A DNA stretch of 64,000 nucleotides, from NCBI RefSeq assembly GCF_020509005.1, contig NC_063012.1, positions 8,432,001 through 8,496,000 on the forward strand. The letters run 5' to 3'. Both the position numbers and the translations under genes were made by a program. This document shows, piece after piece, positions 43,742 through 53,057 of this stretch. Below the pieces are notes generated by a model that did not search any database, had not been told where the DNA came from, and was given only the letters and a program-made list of their open reading frames with translations. This DNA comes from Fulvia fulva (taxonomy: Eukaryota > Ascomycota > Dothideomycetes > Mycosphaerellales > Mycosphaerellaceae). Within the stretch, counting starts at the first letter, position 1. Each line of letters starts with the position of its first letter.

Positions 43742-44740
43742 CTACAACTTCTGCATGGCAGCAATGTCGGAAGACTGGACGTAGTCTTCGATGTCCTGGA
43801 TCTGCTCCTGGAGCTCGTCAAGGGAAATCTTGTCGTCTTCAATGACCAAGTTGATCTGGAGCTTCTTGATACCGAAGCCAACAGCGACAAGCTTGGAGCC
43901 ACCCCACACGAGACCGTCCTTCTCGATGGCACGAACAGAGGATTCGAGCTCCTTCATGTCGGTCTCATCATCTGAAGATGTGGTTAGCGCCAAGGCTCAA
44001 ATGATACCGAAGTGTGTAGTGACTTACCCCATGGCTTGACATCCAATGTGACGATAGACTTGGCGGCTGGCTTGGTCTTGCCGGCCTTCTTCTCTGCGTA
44101 TTCCTTCAACCTCTGCTCACGGACCCTGGCGGCCTCTGCGTCCTCCTCCTCATCGTCCGAGCCGAAGAGATCGACTTCATCGTCATCCTCCTCTTCCTTC
44201 TCTGGTGCCTTGGCGGGGTTGACTGTGAGCTCAGATGACTCTGGGCCGTATGCGGTGGCAGCCTTGCTTGGGTCACCTGGAAGCGAGGAGAACTCTGGCT
44301 CGAAGGTGGCGATGTGCTTGTACCAGCGGTATGCGTGTGGGTACTTCTCGACCTTTGGCTGCTCACTGAAGCCCTGGAAGACCTTGACGTCGGCCTGAGA
44401 TGGACCGTAGCTGTTCAATCGTCAGTGAACAAGTCACACACATGCTTGGAGTGGTGAAATGGGACAATGTCGACAAAATCAGAGTTGCGCAAAGCGCATT
44501 GGAAGTAATCGTATGCAGGGTCTTAAGCTGCTCATAAACACGGACCAAATAGTTCTCATCATGGAAGGAGGGAATGAGGATGGGGCTGAAGGGGAGAAAC
44601 ATACCCGACGATGTAGCTGCGAGTCTTGACCCAGTGGTCGAGCACTGCAAGTGATATTAGTCCAGTTACAGGAGGGAGCCAACACGGAGGTGACACGTAC
44701 GGGTCAAGCCAGTGTCGGAGACGAAGTCGGTGAAGCCCAT
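43742..44740 (-). CDS. EFB1: translation elongation factor 1-beta (eEF1B alpha subunit)
   Basis: Four exons in transcript order: 44740..44701, 44644..44605, 44410..44028 and 43971..43742, giving 230 residues. Introns are 56, 194 and 56 nt, and the first two exons are only 40 nt each. eEF1B exchanges GDP for GTP on eEF1A. The N-terminus ([34 protein letters not shown], seen over three exons) is the GST-C-like part. Residues about 100-130 are an acidic linker ([20 protein letters not shown]). The exchange domain contains [16 protein letters not shown] over the last splice and ends in [11 protein letters not shown]. Clusters of short 5' introns are common in highly expressed fungal genes. Strong assignment. 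Confidence 0.95.
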
Positions 44741-45135
44741 TTCGCTGCCCTCGTGCTGTGTGGGTAACGTGAAGTTGTTGTGTGGTTGACCGGTTGTATT
44801 GTAGGTGATTCGGATGAGGAGACAGCAATTGATGGTGTTGTGAGTCGGTGGGGTTTGAATCAGAACAGCTCGCAGTACAAATTCTTTTGGACGGTCCAAG
44901 CGCTGCTCCAGCCACCTGGGCTGCAACGAAGTGGAGCCCATGTGGCTTGACTCTGCTATCGATAACGGCAAACGGAAAGAGCATTCGAGCGCCTTCGAGC
45001 AAGTCACGCCAGAGAGAGAAGAGACACGATGTTGAAGATACATGTATCATGCATCTGTCCATTGCAATGGGTTGTACATCTTCATAGCCATCTGTATCAT
45101 CTCTCCTAGACCCACTACGCCTCATCTCAAACATT
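44741..45135. promoter_or_regulatory. divergent promoter region, eEF1B and HSP78
   Basis: About 395 bp between the two starts. I looked for heat-shock elements (three alternating GAA/TTC units) and saw no convincing array. No gene supported. Confidence 0.4.
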
Positions 45136-47490
45136 ATGCTTCAGACAACAAGCCGCAGCGCTGCGAGGCGCATAGCCATGGCACGATACTCATCATCACG
45201 AACAGCATTGAGAGCGGCGGCACGATGCGAAGCGCCGCATACACTGCCAGCAGTATCAAGAGCAACATCGATGATACCATCGCAATGCCGGACATACGCG
45301 AGCGGACCTCCGCGACCGCCAGGAGGCACACACAGAATGAACATGGGAGGCGAACCAGAAAAGCCGGCATTGGAGCAATTTGGCGTGGACCTTACAGCAA
45401 AGGCAAAGGATGGCAAGCTTGATCCGGTTATCGGTCGTGATGGCGAGATCCACAGAACGATTCAGATCCTGTCCAGACGGACGAAGAACAATCCGGTGCT
45501 GATCGGCTCTGCGGGAACAGGCAAGACTGCTATTCTTGAAGGACTTGCGCAGAGGATAGTCAAGGGCGATGTGCCCGAAAGCATCAAGGACAAGCGAGTG
45601 ATCAGTCTTGATTTGGGCAGTCTGATCGCAGGAGCAAAGTTTCGAGGCGACTTCGAAGAACGATTAAAGAGCGTGTTGAAGGAAGTGCAGGATGCTAAGG
45701 GGGGAGTAATACTGTTCATAGACGAGCTTCATACTCTGCTTGGATTGGGGAAAGCAGAAGGCAGCATCGACGCAAGCAATCTGCTGAAGCCTGCACTATC
45801 TCGTGGCGAGCTTCAGTGTTGTGGCGCGACCACGCTCAACGAGTATCGTCAAATCGAGAAGGACGTCGCGCTGGCGCGTCGATTCCAGCCAATTCTCGTT
45901 GGCGAGCCATCTGTTCAAGATACTGTATCAATCCTCAGAGGTATCAAGGACAGATATGAAGTACACCATGGTGTTCGCATCACAGATGGCGCATTGGTTG
46001 CCGCCGCAGCCTATAGCAACCGCTACATCACTGAGCGGTTCCTACCTGACAAGGCGATCGATCTGGTCGACGAGGCTGCGTCAGCATTACGATTGCAACA
46101 AGAAAGCAAGCCCGATGCCATCCAGGAGCTGGACCGGCAGATCATGACGATCCAAATCGAGCTGGAGTCATTGCGAAAGGAAAGCGACATCGCTAGCAAA
46201 GAACGACGAGAGCAGCTCGAGAAGACTCTAACGCTCAAGCAAGATGAAGTTGGCGCCCTTACTGAGAAATGGGAGAGAGAACGTGCGGAGATCGAAGAGC
46301 TCAAACGAGCAAAGCAAGACCTCGAACGGGCACGCCTCGAGCTTGAGCAGGCTCAACGAGAGGGCAACTTCGCGAAAGCTAGCGAACTCCGTTATGCTCG
46401 CATCCCAGAATTGCAGAAGAAGCTGCCAGCGGAAGAAGGCGGCGAGTTAGCCAACGCTTCGCCCCGTGAGACGTTGATCCACGATTCAGTAACAGCAGAC
46501 GACATCGCTGCAGTAGTCGCGAAGTCAACTGGTATACCTGTTACCAAGCTTATGTCGGGCGAGATCGAGAAACTCATCAACATGGAGGACACCCTCCGTC
46601 AATCAGTGCGCGGCCAAGACGAAGCCTTGACAGCCGTAGCCAACGCAGTGCGCATGCAACGAGCAGGTCTCAGCGGCGAGAACCGTCCACTCGCATCCTT
46701 CATGTTCCTCGGGCCAACCGGTGTCGGAAAGACAGAACTCTGCAAGAAAATGGCTAGCTTCCTCTTCTCGACAGAAACCGCCGTAGTCCGCTTCGACATG
46801 TCCGAGTTCAGCGAGAAACATACCGTTAGCCGCCTCATAGGCTCCCCAGCTGGATATGTAGGCTACGAAGATGCTGGCCAACTCACAGAAGCCGTGCGGC
46901 GGAAACCGTACGCGGTGCTTCTCTTCGACGAGTTTGAGAAGGCACATCGTGACATCAGTACCCTGCTCTTGCAAGTTCTTGACGAAGGGTTCCTTACCGA
47001 CGCGCAGGGCCACAAAGTCGACTTCCGCAACACCATCATCGTGCTCACGTCCAACCTCGGAGCGGAAGCACTAGTCGCAGATGAAAGTGCCGGCTCAGAA
47101 ATCTCTGCAGACGTGAAGAAGCAGGTCATGGACGTGGTGCAAATGTCCTACCCACCAGAATTCCTCAACCGCCTGGATGAATTCATCGTCTTTAGGCGAC
47201 TTTCGCGCGAAGCGTTGAGGGATATTGTTGACATCCGTCTAAAGGAGCTACAAGGGCGTCTGGACGATCGCCGGATCACACTGGAAGTCAGTGAGGACGT
47301 CAAGGCTTGGTTGTGTACGAAGGGGTACGATCCGAGATATGGTGCGAGACCGTTGAATAGGCTCATCGCGAAGGAGGTTGGGAATGGTCTGGCTGATAAG
47401 ATTATTCGAGGGGCGGTGAAGAGCGGCGATATCGCTAAGGTTGTAATAAGGGAAGGCGGCGAGCACTTGGATGTGGTGGCGCCACAGTGA
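45136..47490 (+). CDS. HSP78: mitochondrial ClpB-type disaggregase Hsp78
   Basis: A single exon of 784 residues. Hsp78 is the mitochondrial AAA+ chaperone that, with mitochondrial Hsp70, resolubilises aggregated matrix proteins. The N-terminal 55 residues are rich in Arg, Ser and Ala with almost no acids (mitochondrial targeting). The first nucleotide-binding domain has Walker A GSAGTGKT (about 124) and Walker [10 protein letters not shown] (about 191). The coiled-coil middle domain is about 330-430 (Glu/Arg/Lys-rich helices). The second domain has Walker A GPTGVGKT (about 526) and Walker [11 protein letters not shown]. The bacterial ClpB N-domain is absent, as is usual for Hsp78. The protein ends in a short C-terminal small domain. 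Strong assignment. Confidence 0.95.
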   Translation: MLQTTSRSAARRIAMARYSSSRTALRAAARCEAPHTLPAVSRATSMIPSQCRTYASGPPRPPGGTHRMNMGGEPEKPALEQFGVDLTAKAKDGKLDPVIGRDGEIHRTIQILSRRTKNNPVLIGSAGTGKTAILEGLAQRIVKGDVPESIKDKRVISLDLGSLIAGAKFRGDFEERLKSVLKEVQDAKGGVILFIDELHTLLGLGKAEGSIDASNLLKPALSRGELQCCGATTLNEYRQIEKDVALARRFQPILVGEPSVQDTVSILRGIKDRYEVHHGVRITDGALVAAAAYSNRYITERFLPDKAIDLVDEAASALRLQQESKPDAIQELDRQIMTIQIELESLRKESDIASKERREQLEKTLTLKQDEVGALTEKWERERAEIEELKRAKQDLERARLELEQAQREGNFAKASELRYARIPELQKKLPAEEGGELANASPRETLIHDSVTADDIAAVVAKSTGIPVTKLMSGEIEKLINMEDTLRQSVRGQDEALTAVANAVRMQRAGLSGENRPLASFMFLGPTGVGKTELCKKMASFLFSTETAVVRFDMSEFSEKHTVSRLIGSPAGYVGYEDAGQLTEAVRRKPYAVLLFDEFEKAHRDISTLLLQVLDEGFLTDAQGHKVDFRNTIIVLTSNLGAEALVADESAGSEISADVKKQVMDVVQMSYPPEFLNRLDEFIVFRRLSREALRDIVDIRLKELQGRLDDRRITLEVSEDVKAWLCTKGYDPRYGARPLNRLIAKEVGNGLADKIIRGAVKSGDIAKVVIREGGEHLDVVAPQ

Positions 47491-47857
47491 TGCGGAGGAG
47501 AACAGTTGGACAATCCCATGCATTCCCATGACGCCAAAGAGTGTACAGATCTAATGTATTAGGCATATTAGCGAGCGGCATTGCAGGCATTCTTGTAGTA
47601 TAGGCAGAATGTACAATACTCATTCACCATATAGCACCAATCTCTACTTCAATATATTCGTACTGCGATCGAAACGGAATCATGTAAAACCTCATAACAC
47701 CGTTGATGCGTCTCTGTTCTACGCAACTATAGCTACAAACACTAAAACAATACAGGGTATCTGCGCCGACCTAACACACTCCGTTGCAGTGCTGTATTCC
47801 TCAACAGCAACAAAGCAAACACTCCCTCGACACGGCGCCATCAGAATCAGCGCGTTT
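47491..47857. other. intergenic between convergent HSP78 and PhoD-like genes
   Basis: About 370 bp holding the two facing 3' ends. It is AT-richer than the neighbouring coding DNA, as expected of 3' untranslated and terminator sequence. No gene seen. Confidence 0.45.
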
Positions 47858-50251
47858 CTACCATGTTGATCCCTGGCCCTTGTAAGCTCCCGAGTCCAAT
47901 GCAGGGATACTGATACCATAACCCTCAGTATCACCTTCAGGACGACCTGACTGGATCTCAACCTTGATCGAGACATCAAGTCCGTAGAGACCCGCCAGAC
48001 CGGTCTTCTGTACGCCACCAGCGGCCGGATGCTGCGTGCCCGCCTTCTCCTCACCTTTGTGAAGCGGCTCACGTGGGTTCTTCGGTGTGGTGAAGTTGGT
48101 GTTGTCAGGCACTGCGGAGACTTCCCCGTTGACGGCTCCGTTGATGCCGCTGATACCATTCGCTGCCGGATCACCATTGGTCTGGTTGCCAGTGTGGAAA
48201 TGTGACTCCGCGATGATGGCATAGTTGCGACTAGGCATCGTGGCGTGGTTGTTGCTCGCCGTCTTTGGCTTGACGCCTTCAAGACCCTCTCCTGGGTTCT
48301 TGTCGAACATCTCCAACAAAGTCTCATCAGTCTCGTGGTCAAGATGGTGGATCTTGTTCCTTCGTGCGAGAAGGTTGGCAACTGCCTGCGGTGGGGGCTT
48401 GTTGGTGATGGCTGAGCTGACAATGTTGGGCATGTATCGATGATCGCGCTCAGCAGGGATGTTGAGTTCGGGCTTGCTGTAAAATCGTCCTAGAGCAGCA
48501 AGATGGACATCACCCCCAAGGATCGTGATACGGATGCTATGCTGCTTGGACAGCTCCTGTAGTCGAAGAATAAGTGCTTTGCGCTCCTTCTTGTGCTGAT
48601 GAGCCGTGTAGTGGTCATCCAGATCATCGAGAAGATCGACTCCACCATCGAACTTGTTGAAGACGCCTCCTGCTACGCCGAATCGCTTGTTCAAGAACTT
48701 GATGGGACCAATAATTGGACCTGCTCAGTTGTTAATAAGCGCAAGAAGTAGTTGACCATGAAAAACTTACTTGACAAGATGTTCTCCAACCACTGCAGTC
48801 TAGGGTATGCAATCGGCACACCCAAGAGCAGAATCAAATGCTTGATGGTGCCGTTTGATTTGGCCAGCTCCTCACCCGCGCGTCTAAAGATCAGATCATA
48901 GGTCTCTGGGTAGTTGATCTGATGCCTAGTCCTCTCTGTGCGAGCATCAATACCCAAGAAAGCTATGCGCTTGCCAAGCTGACAGTAGATGTTGCGACTT
49001 CGCTCTTCGACATAGGGACCCGGTCGAGTACCGATGATGAAGCTCGGGTCCTCCACCTTTGGCATCATGACGAAGGTGTCTCTCAGCTGCACGGAGTCTG
49101 CAGCGGTCGTGGCCCCGGTAGTCTTGGTGGTCTGCGGCGCATCGGTAGTGTAAGTGGATGGTGGTGGGGGAATATGGTGCTGGAATAGCAGATAGTACTT
49201 GTGCGCTACACCTCCAATGCCACGGAACACGGAGCACTTCATGAAATGATCGGTGTAAGAACCAAAGCCATCAATAATGTCATGGTCGTCCCAAATATTG
49301 AGCTGGGCGATCTGCGAGTTGGCTGTGGCAAATGGCTCAGTGCCATACCATCGCACGTAGTTGTCGAAGTAATAGTTGTCGCACTTGGCTCGCATCTCCT
49401 CGTTGAATGGGAACTCGCGTCGCTTCCTCGGGTTGCCAATGGCGGTCCAAGGCGCCAACGGACCATCAACACGCACTCCGTCGTTGTAGATCTGATCACC
49501 TCCTCCAATCATGACATGGAACGGCTGCTGCTCGTGCACGCGCAGGACATCGTTCCAGAGTACGGGTCCTGTCCACTGGTCCATGTCGGTTCCCACGCTG
49601 AATCCGTTGCAGGAATGGAACATGATGCGCATGCTCTCATGCTTTGAGGGGACGACGAACGTCCTTACGTTGTCCAGTGGTTTCTTATCCTTTGCCGTGA
49701 TCATCCTGGGGATAATGTACTCCCATGCCGTCTCTTGCTCCTCAAAGGGCACGTCAATCTCATATCGCCAGAAGCCTTTGCGCGGGTCTTCGAACAGTTT
49801 CTCAGGAGGGAACTTGCGCTCGCCAGACGTGGCACCGGCTGCGCCCCCAGTGGGCCCTCGGGATCGTATGGAGAGCTCCTCGGGCACATTGCCAGGCTTC
49901 GCGACCAGCAGAACGCTTCCGTGCCATTGTGGGCGATCGGTGTGTGCATTGCTCATGCGCTTGTCTGGGCCATGTCAGCTCCGCGTCTTCCACCGTATCA
50001 ATGCTGCCAGACTCACAGTTCAGGAGAGGGCCGCAGATGATCTCGACCTGGTGAGAGGTGCTGATGAGCTCCGGGCCTTTCCCAAGGCCATCCGCATTCT
50101 GTGAGATTGGCTGACGTGTAGCGGACGGGTCGACGGCTCGGTGCTGGTCGGAATCGGGGATGTGGTCGAGGCCAGCGACTGCCTTTGCGTGCTCGGCATG
50201 CTGCTCCGTCGTCGTGAGGCGCGTGCTGCCATCGGCTTTGTTGTTCGACAT
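47858..50251 (-). CDS. PhoD-like metallophosphatase
   Basis: Exons, in transcript order, 50251..50017, 49964..48771 and 48720..47858 give 763 residues; introns are 52 and 50 nt. The splices join GPLLN to YKRMSNAH and ENILSS to PIIGPIKFLNKRFG. Metal-site motifs of the PhoD-type phosphatase fold appear in order: FHSCNGF, IGGGDQIYND, NIWDDHDIIDGFGSY and, after the last splice, TILGGDVHLAALGRF. There is no signal peptide, and the N-terminus is hydrophilic, so this is one of the large intracellular fungal PhoD-domain proteins rather than a secreted alkaline phosphatase. The C-terminal 150 residues are Asn/Gly/Pro-rich linker followed by a conserved-looking strand block (LYGLDVSIKVEIQ). The substrate is unknown. 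Confidence 0.87.
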
Positions 50252-50921
50252 TATGCACGCAATCTATATGGTGAGTGACTGCTCATACACGTGCTGTCAA
50301 TTAGTGTTCTGGCGCGTGGCAGAGGCGAGGCTGAGGCGAGGCTGAGGCAAAGAGCGGAAGTGGAAGGCGACGAGGGAATGTGTAGCAAGAAGGAGTGACA
50401 CGCGGGAGGTGCGCTGGTTGTGCAGGCGGCGCAGGGAAGGCGCGATGTGCAGGGCGCAGGACGCAGACAGCTGAGATGCAGGATGCAAGATGGGATGCCC
50501 GCGTAATTGACTGACCTTGCCGTCGACAAGCAACGACCGCTTGAAACACATGCATGCAGCATGCAGGCTGGCTAGTCGGGTACCAAGCCGGGTCGTGTCC
50601 TTGGCAACGATGGACTTCGCTCATGCTTCTGCACGTCGGTGACAACATGAACCTTCCGTGGACAGCAGCGGGAAGAAGTACACACGCCATGGGTACGGAG
50701 ATGGTGGTGAAACACCATACATACAAGGCTCTGCAGGAGGTGTGGTCGTCTAGAAAACATCGATTCGACCCCAGAATGGTCTAAGCTAAGCAACACCAAG
50801 CTCCCGAGTCCCGCGAGATGTCGTACAACGAGCCTTATGTCATTGCTGGCATACAGTACATCCTGTCTCTCATTCCCATCCTTGTCCAACTACCACGACA
50901 ACCACCTTATCCGATGTTTTG
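50252..50921. other. intergenic, about 670 bp
   Basis: 5' flank of the PhoD-like gene and 3' flank of the next gene. Near 50325 a short imperfect repeat of GAGGCTGAGGC-type units occurs two or three times. No supported gene. Confidence 0.4.
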
Positions 50922-52003
50922 CTAGTTGTTTCTGGTGTACTCATCGACCTCGATGCTGCTGTTATCGATCCTCACCGTTAGCTTCTGCTTCACGAGCTCC
51001 TCGAACTCTTGGTTGCCAATCTCTCGGAAGCTCTTGTCGCTGGGCGCATTCGCGGCCTGTCCCTCTCCACCGCGGTGGCTGGCCCTGGCATTTCTTGCAT
51101 GCTGAGATGGCTCTCGTTGGCTACTTGTATCTGTTGTTGAAGAGTTGCCGTTGATACCAGCGCCGTCCTCGCCGAAGCGCTCAAACACGACCGGATGACT
51201 TGAGCGATCTTTGGCAAGCGAAACAACCGCAGCTGCTTTTGGTCGTCCTTGAGGAGTGCGACCTGCTCGAAGAGTTGCCTTCCGCTCACGAGCGTGCTGG
51301 GCGATCTCTTGATTGATCAAGCGGCGAGTCTTTGGCCGGTCGATGGTAACGACTCTGCTCTTACGCTTTTGGCGCGCTGGAGTCTTTGACGAGTTGCCCG
51401 ACACGCTCTGGCTGCTCCTCGAACCTGATGAGAAGGCATCACTTTTACCGTGGTCACTGGTGCTCATTGTCTTAAGTCTTCGACGCCTTTCCACGACTTC
51501 CTTTATGTCTGCGGACTCGTCACCAGACACCGTAGTAGTGTCGAGCGGGTCATAAGTGGCAAACATTCCAAACTTCCTGGTGGCGAGCTTCTTGGTTGAA
51601 GAAACTGGTATGGAGGTCTTCGCATTGATGTTCGGCGCGATCCTGTACCGCGTCTCCTTGTCATCAGGATAGACGGCCTCTGCAGTGAGCGTTGTCAGCC
51701 GTCACTCACCAACGATCCTAAATGATCATGCCACATACCCTGATCAGTGACAGGCTTTTGCGGCTCAGCTGGGCTTGGATATGTGCTCGGGAAGCTGGAA
51801 AAGCCGCCGCCTTCCTGCCAAAGAGCTTCCTCATCCTCACTGTCCGAATCAGACTCGCAATCATCCGGGGCATCAAGCTCTTCAAGCTCTCCATCTGGGT
51901 TGCGGGTGCCATAGATGTCTTCATAGTAGACTGGGTCTGAGATGAACGGCTTGAAGAAGCCTGCAGTCTCCGCTACCGTAGGCGGCGGAGTGAGAAGTGC
52001 CAT
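50922..52003 (-). CDS. hypothetical protein, Ser/Arg-rich
   Basis: Exons, in transcript order, 52003..51739 and 51679..50922 give 340 residues. The 59-nt intron joins PVTDQ to EAVYPDDKETRYRI in a frame that stays open to the stop. The N-terminal part (MALLTPPPTVAETAGFFKPF) leads into a long acidic stretch (EELDAPDDCESDSDSEDEEA). The second exon has basic clusters (RQKRKSRVV and RPKTRRLINQEIAQHARERK) that look like nuclear localisation or DNA-binding regions, and it ends in a short helical block (FEELVKQKLTVRID). No known domain recognised. The alternation of acidic and basic disordered regions suggests a nuclear protein; that is inference. Confidence 0.6.
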
Positions 52004-52355
52004 GTCGCTAATATGCTCGAGGAGCTTCACTGTGGTGGTAGATGGTTGGTGAGTCGATCGTGTCAAAATGGTGTTATGTGTGTATGTAGATGCTGTGGAC
52101 GAGAATGAAAGTGCAGAAGAGTCATATCAAGGTCGTTCTTGCCGCCGCAATTGCTTCCACTCACTCAGTTTGAAACACACATTTGAACATGTGGTGTAAT
52201 CACAAGGCGGGTACTCCGCTTGCATGCGCCTTTCTAGATCAGTGACTGCAAATGTGTCCAGATCAACCTCTTTCTGAGCCCGAGATACGTGTTACACATG
52301 GCCGTGGGTGTACATTAACCATGCATTTACTGTCGATGTGTAGGTAAGGTCCACC
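52004..52355. other. intergenic, about 350 bp
   Basis: 5' flank of the Ser/Arg-rich gene and 3' flank of the small repeat-protein gene. No gene or repeat supported. Confidence 0.4.
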
Positions 52356-52760
52356 TCACATCTTTGGCTTTCCACTGCTCTTCGTTGGGCCCCGCGCACC
52401 GCGATCATCATTTGTTGGCTCAGTGTCCGATGTCTCCGCCTTAAGGCTCACCGGATCGCCAAGTTGTGTAGGGTTCGTCTTCATCTTGTCTTCAGCAATC
52501 TGCTTCAACGACTTCTCCCCTCCTTTCGCTCCTCGGTCCTGATCGGTTGGCTCCTCGAATGAACGTTAGTTAGCTGTATGGCCCGGTGGAACTATTCCTA
52601 TGTACCGTGTTGGATGTCTCAGCCTTCAACGATACAGGATCTCCAAGCTGACTTGGGTTGCTATCTTGTGCGATCTCTTTCAAACTCTTCTTGTCCTGTC
52701 ATGTTGCATTAGACGTGGTATGCCACATTCCACATGACCTAATCTTACTGATGGTGCCAT
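52356..52760 (-). CDS. small two-repeat protein, 99 residues, three short exons
   Basis: Exons, in transcript order, 52760..52749 (12 nt), 52695..52606 (90 nt) and 52553..52356 (198 nt); introns are 53 and 52 nt. All splices are phase 0. The first exon encodes only Met-Ala-Pro-Ser, with GTAAG following. The protein consists of two copies of one unit: KSLKEIAQDSNPSQLGDPVS then LKAETSNT-EPT, and KSLKQIAEDKMKTNPTQLGD then PVSLKAETSDTEPT. It ends in a short basic tail. That the two copies align residue for residue across separate exons is strong evidence for the gene model. It is hydrophilic, with no signal peptide or membrane span, and is probably disordered. I do not know a function. It lies between the Ser/Arg-rich gene and RRN6, all on the minus strand. 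Confidence 0.72.
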
Positions 52761-53057
52761 CTTGAAAAGTCCTCTGAATGGTTATCGAAAATTCCTCGAA
52801 TCGATGCTATCGTAATTGTAGCCACGGGAAGCTGCACGCCCAGTCACGATGTCGTCAACGATCATGCCGCATTGAAACAAAGATCGGCAGACTCCACAGA
52901 TCTTGACTAGATTGGCTTTCGCACATGCCGGTCGATGCAAGATTAGCTCGAGCCGAGGCACATTCCAGCCGCGGTCGTGTTTCCAGCAAGAAGAATGACA
53001 GCCTGAGGCATTCACTGCTATCGAGTGCAGGTGGTTACACTCAGGAAGAGAGTGCTG

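Noticed and set aside
44741..45135. Heat-shock element in the HSP78 promoter
   Set aside because: Isolated GAA and TTC triplets occur, but no run of three correctly spaced units was seen.
50301..50726. 141-codon minus-strand frame between the PhoD-like and Ser/Arg-rich genes
   Set aside because: Cys/Pro/Ala-rich composition from GC-rich repeats, no conserved motif, probably non-coding.
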